From assembly GCA_024235895.1 (NCBI GenBank), contig JACKLM010000002.1:310001-374000 (forward strand): 64,000 bases of DNA. The letters are read 5' to 3'. The DNA comes from Burkholderiaceae bacterium. GTDB taxonomy: Bacteria; Pseudomonadota; Gammaproteobacteria; Burkholderiales; Burkholderiaceae_C. The translations under genes and the position numbers were made by a program. The notes below the pieces were generated by a model. It worked only from the letters and a program-made list of their open reading frames with translations. It did not search any database and had not been told where the DNA came from. Within the stretch, counting starts at the first letter, position 1. Every line of letters starts with the position of its first letter. Below, piece by piece: positions 46,784-55,193 of this stretch.

Positions 46784-47965
46784 TCACATCGTCTGCGCAA
46801 AGAGTTCCCGCCCGATCAGCATGCGGCGGATCTCCGACGTCCCCGCCCCGATCTCGTACAGCTTGGCGTCGCGCCACAGGCGGCCGAGCGGGTACTCGTT
46901 GATGTAGCCGTTGCCGCCGAAGATCTGGATCCCCTCGCCGGCCATCCAGGTCGCCTTCTCGGCGCACCACAGGATGACGCTGGCGCAGTCCTTGCGCACC
47001 TGCCGCACGTGCTCGGCACCCAGCGCGTCCAGGTTCTTGCCGATCGTGTAGCAGAAGCTGCGCGCGGCCTGCAGCACGGTGTACATGTCGGCCAGTTTGC
47101 CCTGGATGAGCTGGAACTCGCCGATGCTCTGGCCGAACTGCTTGCGGTCGTGGACATAGGGTACGACGCTGTCCATCACCGCCTGCATGATGCCGATCGG
47201 CCCGGCGGCGAGCACCGCGCGCTCGTAGTCCAGCCCGCTCATCAGCACCTTGGCGCCGCCATTGACCGCCCCCAGCACGTTCTCGGCCGGCACCTCGACA
47301 CCGTCGAACACCAGCTCGCCGGTGTGGCTGCCGCGCATGCCCAGCTTGTCGAGCTTCTGCGCCACCGAGAAGCCCTTCATCCCCTTCTCGACGATGAACG
47401 CGGTCACGCCGCGCGCGCCGAGCTCGGGCTCGGTCTTCGCGTAGACGACCAGCGTGTCCGCGTCCGGACCGTTGGTGATCCACATCTTGGAGCCGGTCAG
47501 CACGTAGACGCCGCCGCGCGCCTGGGCGCGCAGCTTCATCGAAATGACGTCGCTGCCGGCGCCGGGCTCGCTCATCGCCAGCGCGCCGACATGCTCGCCG
47601 CTGATCAGCTTGGGCAGGTACTTCTTCTTCTGCGCCTCGCTGCCGTTGCGCTTGATCTGGTTGACGCAAAGGTTGGAGTGCGCGCCGTAGCTGAGGCCCA
47701 CCGACGCGCTGGCGCGGCTGATCTCCTCCATCGCGACCATGTGCGCGAGGTAGCCCATGTCGGCGCCGCCGTACTCGGCCGGCACCGTGATGCCGAGCAC
47801 GCCGAGCTCGCCCATCTTGCGCCACAGGTCCATCGGGAACTGGTCGCTGCGATCGATCTCGGCCGCGCGCGGCGCGATCTCGGCGTCGGCGAACGCGCGC
47901 ACCGCGTCGCGCAGCGCGTCGATATCCTCGCCGAGCATGAAGTTCAGTCCGGGCAGGTGGCTCAT
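46784..47965 (-). CDS. liuA: Isovaleryl-CoA dehydrogenase
   Basis: FAD enzyme oxidising isovaleryl-CoA to 3-methylcrotonyl-CoA. 393 aa. The IVD-type catalytic Glu is Glu248 in SGLDYERAVLAAGPIG, the position characteristic of isovaleryl-CoA dehydrogenases as opposed to other acyl-CoA dehydrogenases; MSEPGAGSDV and FGGNGYINEYPLGRLWRDAKLYEIGAGTSEIRRMLIGREL also fit (the C-terminal run lies at about residues 347-388). Its partner genes liuBCD lie about 20 kb away. The LiuR palindrome at 48492-48513 lies upstream of the thioesterase that leads this operon. Confidence 0.95.
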   Translation of the reverse strand: MSHLPGLNFMLGEDIDALRDAVRAFADAEIAPRAAEIDRSDQFPMDLWRKMGELGVLGITVPAEYGGADMGYLAHMVAMEEISRASASVGLSYGAHSNLCVNQIKRNGSEAQKKKYLPKLISGEHVGALAMSEPGAGSDVISMKLRAQARGGVYVLTGSKMWITNGPDADTLVVYAKTEPELGARGVTAFIVEKGMKGFSVAQKLDKLGMRGSHTGELVFDGVEVPAENVLGAVNGGAKVLMSGLDYERAVLAAGPIGIMQAVMDSVVPYVHDRKQFGQSIGEFQLIQGKLADMYTVLQAARSFCYTIGKNLDALGAEHVRQVRKDCASVILWCAEKATWMAGEGIQIFGGNGYINEYPLGRLWRDAKLYEIGAGTSEIRRMLIGRELFAQTM

Positions 47966-48002
47966 GCGCAGGTCTCCTTCGCGTGCGGTTCGTCGGGGCT
48001 CG

Positions 48003-48458
48003 TCAGCCGGCCAGGCCGCGGCCGAGCACGGTCATCACGGTGGCGGTCATGGTCGCGATCAGTTGCGGCTCGGCGCCGGGTGCGGCGTGCTGCCACGCAC
48101 GGCCGTCGACGACGCTGATGGTACGGCCGGCCTTGGTCACCACGCCCTCGAAGCGCAAGTCCGGGCCGCGCGCTGGCGCCAGCAGGTTGACCTTGAACTC
48201 GATCGTCAGCACCGCGGCCTCGGCCGGCATCAGCGTGAAGGCGGCATAGCCGCAGGCCGAGTCCAGCGCCGTCGAGACGATCCCCGCGTGCACGAACCCG
48301 TGCTGCTGGGTCAGCTCGTCGCGGTGGCGCATCGCGACGACGACGCGCCCCGGCGCGACCTCGTGCAGCGTCGCGCCGAGCGTGCCCATCACCGCCTGGC
48401 GCGCGAAGGACTCGCGTGTGCGGGCCTCGAAGTCGGGGGTGGGTGCGCTCGGCGGCAT
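48003..48458 (-). CDS. PaaI-family acyl-CoA thioesterase
   Basis: 151-aa hot-dog-fold thioesterase: QQHGFVHAGIVSTALDSACGYAAF holds the His/Gly-Gly-type and Asp catalytic positions. Precedes liuA by 37 nt and is led by a perfect LiuR-type palindrome 34-55 nt upstream of its ATG. Probably releases CoA from accumulating acyl-CoA intermediates of leucine degradation; the precise substrate is not known. Confidence 0.9.
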   Translation of the reverse strand: MPPSAPTPDFEARTRESFARQAVMGTLGATLHEVAPGRVVVAMRHRDELTQQHGFVHAGIVSTALDSACGYAAFTLMPAEAAVLTIEFKVNLLAPARGPDLRFEGVVTKAGRTISVVDGRAWQHAAPGAEPQLIATMTATVMTVLGRGLAG

Positions 48459-48491
48459 CGGCGGGTCCCTGGCGACGGCCGCCTCGCGGCC

Positions 48492-48513
48492 TTGACGTTT
48501 ACGTAAACGTCAA
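48492..48513 (-). promoter_or_regulatory. LiuR-type operator, perfect 22-bp palindrome
   Basis: TTGACGTTTAC followed by its exact complement GTAAACGTCAA. It lies between liuR and the thioesterase-liuA operon. On the promoter strand TAGCAT precedes it directly. Confidence 0.8.
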
Positions 48514-48543
48514 TGCTACAACCTGCGCCGAGATCCGCAGGAC

Positions 48544-48951
48544 TCAGCGCGAGCGCGCACCGGCCAGCAGCTCGTGACAGCGCGCCTCGTGCTGCGCGAT
48601 CTCGGCCAGCGTGAGATCGATATCCTCGCGCTGGCGCTCGAGCTGCCGCCGGTGCGACGCCAGGACCTCGAGAAAGGCCTGCAGCTGCGCCGCCGAGTCC
48701 TGCGGCGAGTCGTACATGTCGACCAGCTGCTTGATCTCCTGCAGGCTCAGCCCCAGCCGTTTTCCGCGCAGCGTCAGCCGCAGGCGCGTGCGGTCACGCT
48801 GGGCGTAGATGCGATGCCGCCCGTCGCGCGCCGGCGCCAGCAGCCCCATGTCCTCGTAGAAGCGGATCGCGCGCGGGGTGACGTCGAACTCGTGCGCGAG
48901 CTCGGTGATCGTGTAGCGGGGCGCGGCATCGGCGCGCGCGCTGGACGGCAT
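48544..48951 (-). CDS. liuR: MerR-family regulator LiuR
   Basis: 135 aa from the ATG at 48951. N-terminal MerR winged helix: YTITELAHEFDVTPRAIRFYEDMGLLAPARDGRHRIYAQRDRTRLRL (residues about 12-58, given only by its flanks and core), followed by the dimerisation coiled coil (LQAFLEVLASHRRQLERQREDIDLTLAEI). No cysteine cluster for metal or redox sensing is seen, fitting a small-molecule or acyl-CoA responder. Neighbouring thioesterase and liuA, and three identical-type palindromes at liu promoters including its own, support LiuR. Confidence 0.93.
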   Translation of the reverse strand: MPSSARADAAPRYTITELAHEFDVTPRAIRFYEDMGLLAPARDGRHRIYAQRDRTRLRLTLRGKRLGLSLQEIKQLVDMYDSPQDSAAQLQAFLEVLASHRRQLERQREDIDLTLAEIAQHEARCHELLAGARSR

Positions 48952-48968
48952 CGGGGCGGCTCGCGACG

Positions 48969-48990
48969 TTGACGTTGACGTTAACGTCAA
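48969..48990 (-). promoter_or_regulatory. LiuR-type operator upstream of liuR (autoregulation)
   Basis: TTGACGTTGAC followed by GTTAACGTCAA; outer 8 bases on each side match the other two sites. It ends 18 nt upstream of the liuR ATG. Confidence 0.72.
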
Positions 48991-49013
48991 TGTAACCGAT
49001 CGGCCGGTCGCGG

Positions 49014-49040
49014 GGAGGGCAGGCCACCGGCCTGCCCTCC
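49014..49040 (-). other. 12-bp hairpin between ygjP-like gene and liuR
   Basis: GGAGGGCAGGCC (49014-49025) and GGCCTGCCCTCC (49029-49040) around a 3-nt loop. It may stop minus-strand read-through from the upstream operon, but there is no T-run after it. The rest of 48991-49206 shows no gene. Confidence 0.5.
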
Positions 49041-49206
49041 GCAAACTCCCGGGGCGCTTCGATGTCGCCCTGCCCCTTCGAGCCGGTCACACGACAGCCT
49101 GCTTCGATTGGAACCTGCGGATACCGGATCCCGCATCCACCTAAGGAAGGATGCGTTGCGCGCCGACATCGCCCGATCATCCCCCGAAAGGGGGGGTGGT
49201 GCCGCC

Positions 49207-50088
49207 TCAATCGATCGGCGGCAGCACGCAGTCGCGCAAGCTGGCGCGCGCCTGCTCGTAGCCCGGCACGACCGAGCGCACGACGTCCCAGAACGCCGCG
49301 CTGTGGTTCATCTCGCGCAGGTGCGCGAGCTCGTGCGCGACGACGTAGTCGATCACCGCCGGCGCGAAGTGAACCAGCCGCCAGTTCAGGCGTATCGTGC
49401 CGTCGGCGCCGGCGCTGCCCCAGCGCGTGCCGGCCGAGCTCAGCACGAGCCGCCGCATCCGCACGCCCAGGCGTGCGGCAAAGACGGCGCAGCGCTCGTC
49501 GAAGACGCGCCGCGCCTGCCGCTGCAACCAGCTCTGCACCGCGTCTCGAGCCTGCTCGGCGCCGGCCTCGTGCGGCAAGCCCAGGTGCAGCGTCAGCCGC
49601 GGCACGCCGGGCAAGGCGTCGTCGGCCGTGTGCAGCACCGCGCCGGTGGCACGCGGGTCGATCACCAGGATCACGCTTTCGCCGAGAAACGGCAGCACCG
49701 CGCCGTCGCGCCACTCGACGCGCGCGTCGAGCTGGCGACGCGTGCGATCCTGCTGCGACTGCAGCTTGAGCAGGATCCACCGCGACTTGGCCTGCAGCAC
49801 GGTCTCGACCTCGGCCATCGGGACCCAGCGCGGCGCGCTAACGACCAGGCCCTCGGGCCCGACGACCAGCCCGATGCTGCGCCGGCGGGCACGCCGCAGC
49901 GCATAGCCGACGCGGTGTCCGGCGAGCCAGGTCTCGTGGCGCGCGTTCGGCGGCGCCGGCAGCCTCAGCGGCTCGGCCAGCAGCGGCGGCGCCGATGTCG
50001 AGACCGCCGGCGCCGAGGCGGCGGGCGGATCGTCGAACAGGTCGAGCTGCTGGGGCGCGGGGGCCGGGTCCGTCATGACGACGGGCAT
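49207..50088 (-). CDS. YgjP-like zinc metallopeptidase (M48-related)
   Basis: 293 aa; the C-terminal half is the YgjP-like metallopeptidase domain with the zinc motif HELAHLREMNHSAAFW (His252, Glu253, His256, and His262 as likely third ligand) preceded by TRWGSAGADGTIRLNWRLV. The N-terminal 40 residues are Pro/Ala-rich and probably disordered. ATGs at 50088 and 50076 are both possible. Last gene of the corC-lnt-glyQS-gmhB-plsC operon, 1 nt after plsC. Substrate unknown. Confidence 0.88.
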   Translation of the reverse strand: MPVVMTDPAPAPQQLDLFDDPPAASAPAVSTSAPPLLAEPLRLPAPPNARHETWLAGHRVGYALRRARRRSIGLVVGPEGLVVSAPRWVPMAEVETVLQAKSRWILLKLQSQQDRTRRQLDARVEWRDGAVLPFLGESVILVIDPRATGAVLHTADDALPGVPRLTLHLGLPHEAGAEQARDAVQSWLQRQARRVFDERCAVFAARLGVRMRRLVLSSAGTRWGSAGADGTIRLNWRLVHFAPAVIDYVVAHELAHLREMNHSAAFWDVVRSVVPGYEQARASLRDCVLPPID

Positions 50089-50089
50089 T

Positions 50090-50887
50090 CTAAGAAGCCG
50101 CCGGCGGCGCGGCCGACGGGCCGGCCGAGGCCAGTTCGCCGGCGTAGGCCTCGGGGTCGATGCGGCGCATCTGGTCCTCGATCCAGGTCTGGACCTCTCG
50201 CATCAGCGCCTCCGGGTCGCGCCCCTCGGCGGCGATCGGGCGACCGATGACGACGTCGATCGTCCCCGGACGCAGCAGCCAGCTGCGCCGCGGCCAGCAC
50301 TTGGCGGAGCTGACCGCGACCGGCACGATCGGCGTCCCGGTGGCCACCGCCAGCCTCGCGGCCCCGGTCTTGTAGCGGCCCTGGCTGCCGCGCGGGGTGC
50401 GCGTGCCCTCCGGAAACATGATGATCCAGACCCCCCGGTCCATGATGCGCCGGCCCTGCGTTGCGACCTTGTCCCAGGCCTCGGCGCCGCGGCTGCGGTC
50501 GATGTGGATCATCTCCAGCCTGCCCAGCGCCCAGCCGAAGAACGGCAGGTACAGCAATTCGCGCTTGAAGACGTAGGCCAGCGGGTGCGGCATGATCGCC
50601 GGCAGCGCGAAGGTCTCCCAGGTGCTCTGGTGCTTGGGGGCCAGCAGCACCGACGCCTGGCGCTCGGTGGCGCTCGGAAGATGCTCCATGCCGCTGACGC
50701 GGTAGCCGACGCCGCACAGCACGCGCGCCCCGCCGACCGCCAGCCTCACCCAGCCGACGCACATCCAGTACAGCGAGCGGCCGGGCAGGAACAGGCTGGC
50801 GACCATCACCGCGAGCGCCCAGGGCACGACCGTGACGACGACCCACGCGAGGTAGACCGCCGAGCGCAGCACCCAGGCCGCCTTCAC
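50090..50887 (-). CDS. plsC: 1-acyl-sn-glycerol-3-phosphate acyltransferase
   Basis: Membrane acyltransferase making phosphatidic acid. 265 aa from a GTG at 50887 that forms a GTGA overlap with the gmhB stop. N-terminal hydrophobic region (about residues 5-45), catalytic APKHQSTWETF (the HX4E variant of HX4D), and the substrate motif FPEGTRTPRG followed by VPVAVSS. The order gmhB-plsC-ygjP recurs in Burkholderiales. Confidence 0.93.
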   Translation of the reverse strand: MKAAWVLRSAVYLAWVVVTVVPWALAVMVASLFLPGRSLYWMCVGWVRLAVGGARVLCGVGYRVSGMEHLPSATERQASVLLAPKHQSTWETFALPAIMPHPLAYVFKRELLYLPFFGWALGRLEMIHIDRSRGAEAWDKVATQGRRIMDRGVWIIMFPEGTRTPRGSQGRYKTGAARLAVATGTPIVPVAVSSAKCWPRRSWLLRPGTIDVVIGRPIAAEGRDPEALMREVQTWIEDQMRRIDPEAYAGELASAGPSAAPPAAS

Positions 50888-51492
50888 CCGCCGAGCGCTC
50901 CCGGCATCGATTGGGCGGCGCGGCCACGCCGCAGCAGCCATTCGGCAAAGGCCGGCAGATCGTCGTGCACCTGCGTGGCCGGGACCTGTGCCACGCGCTG
51001 CGCGACGGCGTCGGCATCCAGCCCCTCGGCGCGGCCGGTCAGGACCAGATGCGGCTCGCAGCCGGCGGCGGCCGCGGCCTGCAGGTCGCGCAAGGTGTCG
51101 CCGACCATCGGCACGTGCGCCAGGTCGACCCCGTAGCGCCGGCCGATGTCCAGCATCATGCCGGGCAGCGGCTTGCGGCAGTCGCACTGTTCTTCGGGGG
51201 CGTGCGGGCAGAAGAAGACGGCGTCGATGCGCCCGCCGCGCGCCATCAGCTCGCGGTTCATGTGCGCGTGGACCGCATTGATCGACGCCATGTCGATCAT
51301 GCCGCGGCCGATGCCGGCCTGGTTGGTCGCCACCACCGTGTGCCAGCCTGCGTGGTTCAGCCGCGCCACCGCCTCCAGCGCGCCGGGGATCGGCTGCCAC
51401 TCCTCGGGCGCCTTGACGTGGTCCTCGCGATAGGCATTGAGGACGCCGTCGCGGCCGAGGATGACGAGCTTGACGGCGTGGTGCGACGGCAT
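50884..51492 (-). CDS. gmhB: D-glycero-D-manno-heptose 1,7-bisphosphate phosphatase (GmhB-type HAD protein)
   Basis: 202-aa HAD-superfamily protein for ADP-heptose synthesis for lipopolysaccharide. The segments ATNQAGIGRG, CPHAPEEQCDCRKPLPGM (zinc-binding Cys/His loop) and MVGDTLRDLQAAAAAG match GmhB. Odd point: HAD motif I reads ILGRDGVLN, with Gly13 where the nucleophilic Asp of DxD (usually DRDG) should be; Asp15 remains. Such a change would be expected to abolish or alter phosphatase chemistry. It lies 99 nt after glyS. Confidence 0.88.
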   Translation of the reverse strand: MPSHHAVKLVILGRDGVLNAYREDHVKAPEEWQPIPGALEAVARLNHAGWHTVVATNQAGIGRGMIDMASINAVHAHMNRELMARGGRIDAVFFCPHAPEEQCDCRKPLPGMMLDIGRRYGVDLAHVPMVGDTLRDLQAAAAAGCEPHLVLTGRAEGLDADAVAQRVAQVPATQVHDDLPAFAEWLLRRGRAAQSMPGALGG

Positions 51493-51590
51493 GGTCGGGC
51501 GGCTGCGGCGGGGGTCGGCCTGGCGCGCGAGGGTCGGTCAGGTGGGCGGCCGGTGCTCGGGCAACTGCGGGGCCGTCGACGGCGTCGCGG

Positions 51591-53771
51591 CTAGACCGCC
51601 AGCCGCGCCAGGTCGGCGACCCGGTTCATCGTCGCATGCAGCACCGCCAGCAGCGCGAGCCGGTTGCGCCTGAGCGTGGCGTCGTCGGTGTTGACCATCA
51701 CCTGGTCGAAGAAGGCGTCGACCGGCGCCTTCAGCGCCGCCAGCGCCTGCAGCGACGCCGTCAGGTCGCCGCGCGCCAGCGCCTCGTCGGCCGGGCCGCG
51801 AGCGGCGGCCATCGCCTCGGCGAGCGCGCGCTCGGCCGGCTCGGCGTACCGCGCCGGGTCGGGGCCGGACTCGGGCACCTCGTCGGACTTGCGAAGGATG
51901 TTGCCGACGCGCTTGTTCGCCGCCGCCAGCGACGCCGCCTCGGGCAGCGCGGCGAAGGCGCGCACCGCGGCCAGCCGGTCCGGCAGCGCGGCCCAGCGGT
52001 CCGGACGCAGCGCGAGCACGGCGTCGACCTCCTGTGCGCTCCAGCCCTGCTCGCGCAGCCAGCCGGCGAGCCGCTCGTGCAGGAACAGCAGCACCTCGGC
52101 CTGCGCCTGGCCATGCCCCTCGGGGAAGGCGGCGAACGCGGCGGCGACCAGCTCCGGCACCGACAGGTCCAGCCGGCGCTCGACCAGCATGCGCACGACA
52201 CCCAGCGCGTGGCGGCGCAGCGCAAACGGATCCTTGTCGCCGCTGGGCAACTGGCCTATGCCGAACAGCCCGGCCAGGGTCTCGAGCTTGTCGGCCAGCG
52301 CCACCGCCAGCCCGACCCCGTGCCGCGGCAGCGCATCGCCGGCGAAGCGCGGCTTGTAGTGGTCCTCGATGGCGTCGGCGACGGCGTCGCGCAGGCCGTC
52401 GTGGCGCGCGTAGTAGGCGCCCATGACGCCCTGCAGCTCGGGGAACTCGCCGACCATGTCGGTCAGCAGGTCGGCCTTCGCCAGCGTGGCCGCCTCGTCG
52501 GCGAGATCGGCCAGCGCCAGCCCCCCATGCGCGCCGCCGAGCCGCTCGCCCAGCCGCTCGCCGATCGTGCGGGCGATCGTCCGCACGCGGTCGACGCGCT
52601 CGCCCATCGTGCCGAGCTTCTGGTGGTAGACGACCTTGGCCAGGCCCGGCACGCGCGCGGCCAGCGTGCGCCTGCGGTCCTGGTCGAAGAAGAACTTGGC
52701 GTCGGCGAGCCGCGGACGCACGACGCGCTCGTTGCCGGCGACCACCTTCGACGCATCGTCGGGGCGGATGTTGCTGACGACGAGAAAGCGCTCGGTCAGC
52801 CTGCCATCGACGTCCAGCAGCGGGAAATACTTCTGGTTCGCCTTCATCGTCAGCACGAGACACTCGGGCGGGACGGCGAGAAACTCGCGCTCGAAGCGGC
52901 ACACGAGCACGTTCGGGCGCTCGACCAGCGCCGTCACCTCGTCGAGCAGCGCCTCGTCCTCGATCGGCCTGAGCCCCTCGCCCGCGGCGGCGGCGTCGAG
53001 CTGCCGGCGGATCTCGGCCCGGCGGGCGCCGAAGCTGGCGTAGACCGCCCCCTGCTCGAGGAGCTGGCGCTCGTAGTGGTCGGCGTCGAGCAGCACGACC
53101 GGATCGACCCTCGCCTCGAAGCGGTGGCCGCGCGTGCTGCGCCCGGCCTGCAGCCCCAGCGCCGTCACCGGCACCAGCTCGGCGCCGTGCAGCGCCACCA
53201 GCCCGTGCGCCGGGCGAACGAACTGCACGCTGGTCCAGCCGGGCTGGAAGTCCGCGCCCTCGCCGTGCTCGAGCTGGTAGCTCATCACCTTGGGGATAGG
53301 CAGCTGGGCGATTGCGTCGTCGAGTGCGTTCTGCAGCCCCACCCGCAGGACCACGCCCATGGCCAACGAGCGCAAGTAAAGGGTGTCCGCCTTTCCATCC
53401 GATTGGACAAGAAGCCGGTCCGGCCCGTCCCCGCTGTCGGGCCAGAGGTCTGAAAGAGCCTCGCGCCCAAGCTTCGCAAGTGCCCTACGCATGGCTTGCG
53501 TCGGCTTCCCGTCGCCGCCGAAGGCTACCGAGGTTGGCATCACCTTTCGAGTGACTTCCTCGTCCGGCGCCACCGCCCGGACATGGCTGACATGCGCGGC
53601 CAGCCGGCGCGGGGAGGCGAAGACGTTCAATGCGCTGTGCGCGTCGGCCAGCCCCTGCGCGCGCAGCCTGGCCAGAAGCACGGCTCCAAAGGCCTCGCCC
53701 AGCGTCTTCAGCGCCTTGGGCGGCAGCTCCTCGACGAGCAGTTCGACGAGCAGGCTCTTCGTCGTCGACAT
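51591..53771 (-). CDS. glyS: Glycyl-tRNA synthetase beta subunit
   Basis: 726 aa, tRNA-binding and HD-type subunit of the alpha2beta2 bacterial glycyl-tRNA synthetase. MSTTKSLLVELLVEELPPKALK is the classic N-terminus; FASPRRLA, YFPLLD, SNIRPDD, DAKFFFDQD, and the C-terminal DALRDL-like anticodon-binding region are present. The start at 53771 follows the glyQ stop by 2 nt. A much longer in-frame reading upstream is only an open phase through glyQ. Confidence 0.96.
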   Translation of the reverse strand: MSTTKSLLVELLVEELPPKALKTLGEAFGAVLLARLRAQGLADAHSALNVFASPRRLAAHVSHVRAVAPDEEVTRKVMPTSVAFGGDGKPTQAMRRALAKLGREALSDLWPDSGDGPDRLLVQSDGKADTLYLRSLAMGVVLRVGLQNALDDAIAQLPIPKVMSYQLEHGEGADFQPGWTSVQFVRPAHGLVALHGAELVPVTALGLQAGRSTRGHRFEARVDPVVLLDADHYERQLLEQGAVYASFGARRAEIRRQLDAAAAGEGLRPIEDEALLDEVTALVERPNVLVCRFEREFLAVPPECLVLTMKANQKYFPLLDVDGRLTERFLVVSNIRPDDASKVVAGNERVVRPRLADAKFFFDQDRRRTLAARVPGLAKVVYHQKLGTMGERVDRVRTIARTIGERLGERLGGAHGGLALADLADEAATLAKADLLTDMVGEFPELQGVMGAYYARHDGLRDAVADAIEDHYKPRFAGDALPRHGVGLAVALADKLETLAGLFGIGQLPSGDKDPFALRRHALGVVRMLVERRLDLSVPELVAAAFAAFPEGHGQAQAEVLLFLHERLAGWLREQGWSAQEVDAVLALRPDRWAALPDRLAAVRAFAALPEAASLAAANKRVGNILRKSDEVPESGPDPARYAEPAERALAEAMAAARGPADEALARGDLTASLQALAALKAPVDAFFDQVMVNTDDATLRRNRLALLAVLHATMNRVADLARLAV

Positions 53772-53773
53772 GC

Positions 53774-54703
53774 TCAGGCCGCCTTCCTGTCGTGCTGCGC
53801 CTGCAGCCGCGCCAGGACCTCGTCGGCCCAGGGGCGCGGCGCCATCGGAAAGCCCAGCCGCGCGCGGCTGTCGAGGTAGCCTTGCGCGACGCTGCGCGCG
53901 AGGTTGCGGATGCGGCCGATGTAGGCTGCGCGCTCGGTGACGCTGATCGCGCCGCGCGCATCGAGCAGGTTGAAGGTGTGTGCCGCCTTGAGCACCTGTT
54001 CGTACGCCGGCAGCGCGAGCTGCCGCGCGACCAGGTGCTGCGCCTGCCGCTCGTACGCGGCGAACGCGGCGAGCAGGAACTCGACGTCGCTTTCCTCGAA
54101 GTTGTAGGTGCTCTGCTCGACCTCGTTCTGGTGGTAGACGTCGCGGTAGCTCAGGGTGTCGGTCCAGCGCAGGTCGAAGACGTTCTCGACCCCCTGCAGG
54201 TACATCGCCAGCCGCTCCAACCCGTAGGTGATCTCGCCGGTGATCGGCCGGCAGTCGATGCCGCCGACCTGCTGGAAGTAGGTGAACTGCGTCACCTCCA
54301 TGCCATTGAGCCAGACCTCCCAGCCCAGCCCCCAGGCGCCCAGCGTCGGGTTCTCCCAGTCGTCCTCGACGAAGCGCACGTCGTTGGCCTGCAGGTCGAA
54401 CCCCAGCGCCTCCAGGCTGCCGAGGTACAGATCCAGGATATTCGCCGGCGCCGGCTTGAGCACGACCTGGTACTGGTAGTAGTGCTGCAGCCGGTTCGGG
54501 TTGTCGCCGTAGCGCCCGTCCTTGGGGCGTCGGCTGGGCTGCACGTACGCGGCCTTCCACGGCTCGGGGCCGAGCGCGCGCAGGAAGGTCGCCGTGTGGC
54601 TGGTACCGGCGCCGACCTCCATGTCGTAAGGCTGCAGCAGTGCGCAGCCCTGCGCATCCCAGTAGGACTGCAGCGCGAGGATGATCTGCTGGAAGGTCTG
54701 CAT
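53774..54703 (-). CDS. glyQ: Glycyl-tRNA synthetase alpha subunit
   Basis: 309 aa class II synthetase catalytic subunit. MQTFQQIILALQSYWDAQGCALLQPYDMEVGAGTSHTATFLR is the conserved beginning (residues 1-42 as positions only), followed by YVQPSRRPKDGRYGDNPNR, FVEDDWENPTLGAWGLGWEVW and GEITYGLERLAMYLQ. The start at 54703 was chosen over one nine codons earlier because it matches the family N-terminus. Confidence 0.97.
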   Translation of the reverse strand: MQTFQQIILALQSYWDAQGCALLQPYDMEVGAGTSHTATFLRALGPEPWKAAYVQPSRRPKDGRYGDNPNRLQHYYQYQVVLKPAPANILDLYLGSLEALGFDLQANDVRFVEDDWENPTLGAWGLGWEVWLNGMEVTQFTYFQQVGGIDCRPITGEITYGLERLAMYLQGVENVFDLRWTDTLSYRDVYHQNEVEQSTYNFEESDVEFLLAAFAAYERQAQHLVARQLALPAYEQVLKAAHTFNLLDARGAISVTERAAYIGRIRNLARSVAQGYLDSRARLGFPMAPRPWADEVLARLQAQHDRKAA

Positions 54704-54882
54704 CGGTGGCGCGGCGCGGGTGCGGGGCAAACTCGCATTCTAGGAGGCCCACTGCCCGGTCCCGGGCATCCGTGCGCCCCATGGCTCGTGCCCCGCCCGC
54801 GTCGTGGTGACCGAATTCGGTCCGTTGCAGTCTCTGACGGCCTGCTCGCATGTGGCATTCGACGACCAGCGCGAGCCGAGGC

Positions 54883-54968
54883 CAGCGGGTGCCCTTCCGC
54901 TCCATGTCCCCCGCCACCGGCCTTCGGCCGCTGGCTCCTCCTTCACTTACGCGGAAGGGCACCCGCTG
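54883..54968. repeat. Foldback repeat element 1 between lnt and glyQ
   Basis: Perfect 18-bp terminal inverted repeats (54883-54900 and 54951-54968; left arm reads CAGCGGGTGCCCTTCCGC) around a 50-nt centre. The centre begins with TCCATG, has an inner CGGCC/GGCCG hairpin and ends TCCTCCTTCACTTAC. It shares this plan with element 2 at 55025-55193, in opposite orientation. Confidence 0.75.
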
Positions 54969-55024
54969 CCCTCGGCGGGCAACGGCCGGGGTACTCGACC
55001 GTCGGAATCCCGGGGCGGTGGCAG

Positions 55025-55193
55025 GCCAAGGTCGGTGGGCACCCTCCCACGGAAGTAAAGGAGGAGGGGCGGGCGCAGCCCGGCCCGGGGGAGCGAGCCC
55101 GGACACAAACAGTCCTGCGGACTGTTTGTGCCTGGCGAGCGCCCGGGGCACTGTCCCCGGGCATGGAGTGGGAGGGTGCCCGCCGGCCTTGGC
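55025..55193. repeat. Foldback repeat element 2 between lnt and glyQ
   Basis: 26-nt arms (55025-55050, 55168-55193) pair at all but two positions. Inside are a 12-bp stem with a 3-nt loop (CACAAACAGTCC at 55104-55115, GGACTGTTTGTG at 55119-55130) and GCCCGGGG/CCCCGGGC (55141-55148, 55155-55162). Read on the minus strand it starts GGGCACCCTCCCACTCCATG and ends with a TCCTCCTTTACTTCC-containing arm, like element 1. The whole gap 54704-55312 (609 nt) holds no gene besides these repeats. Confidence 0.75.

Noticed and set aside
49014..49040. Intrinsic terminator for the corC-ygjP operon
   Set aside because: The 12-bp stem is perfect but no T-run follows on either strand, so it is listed only as a hairpin.
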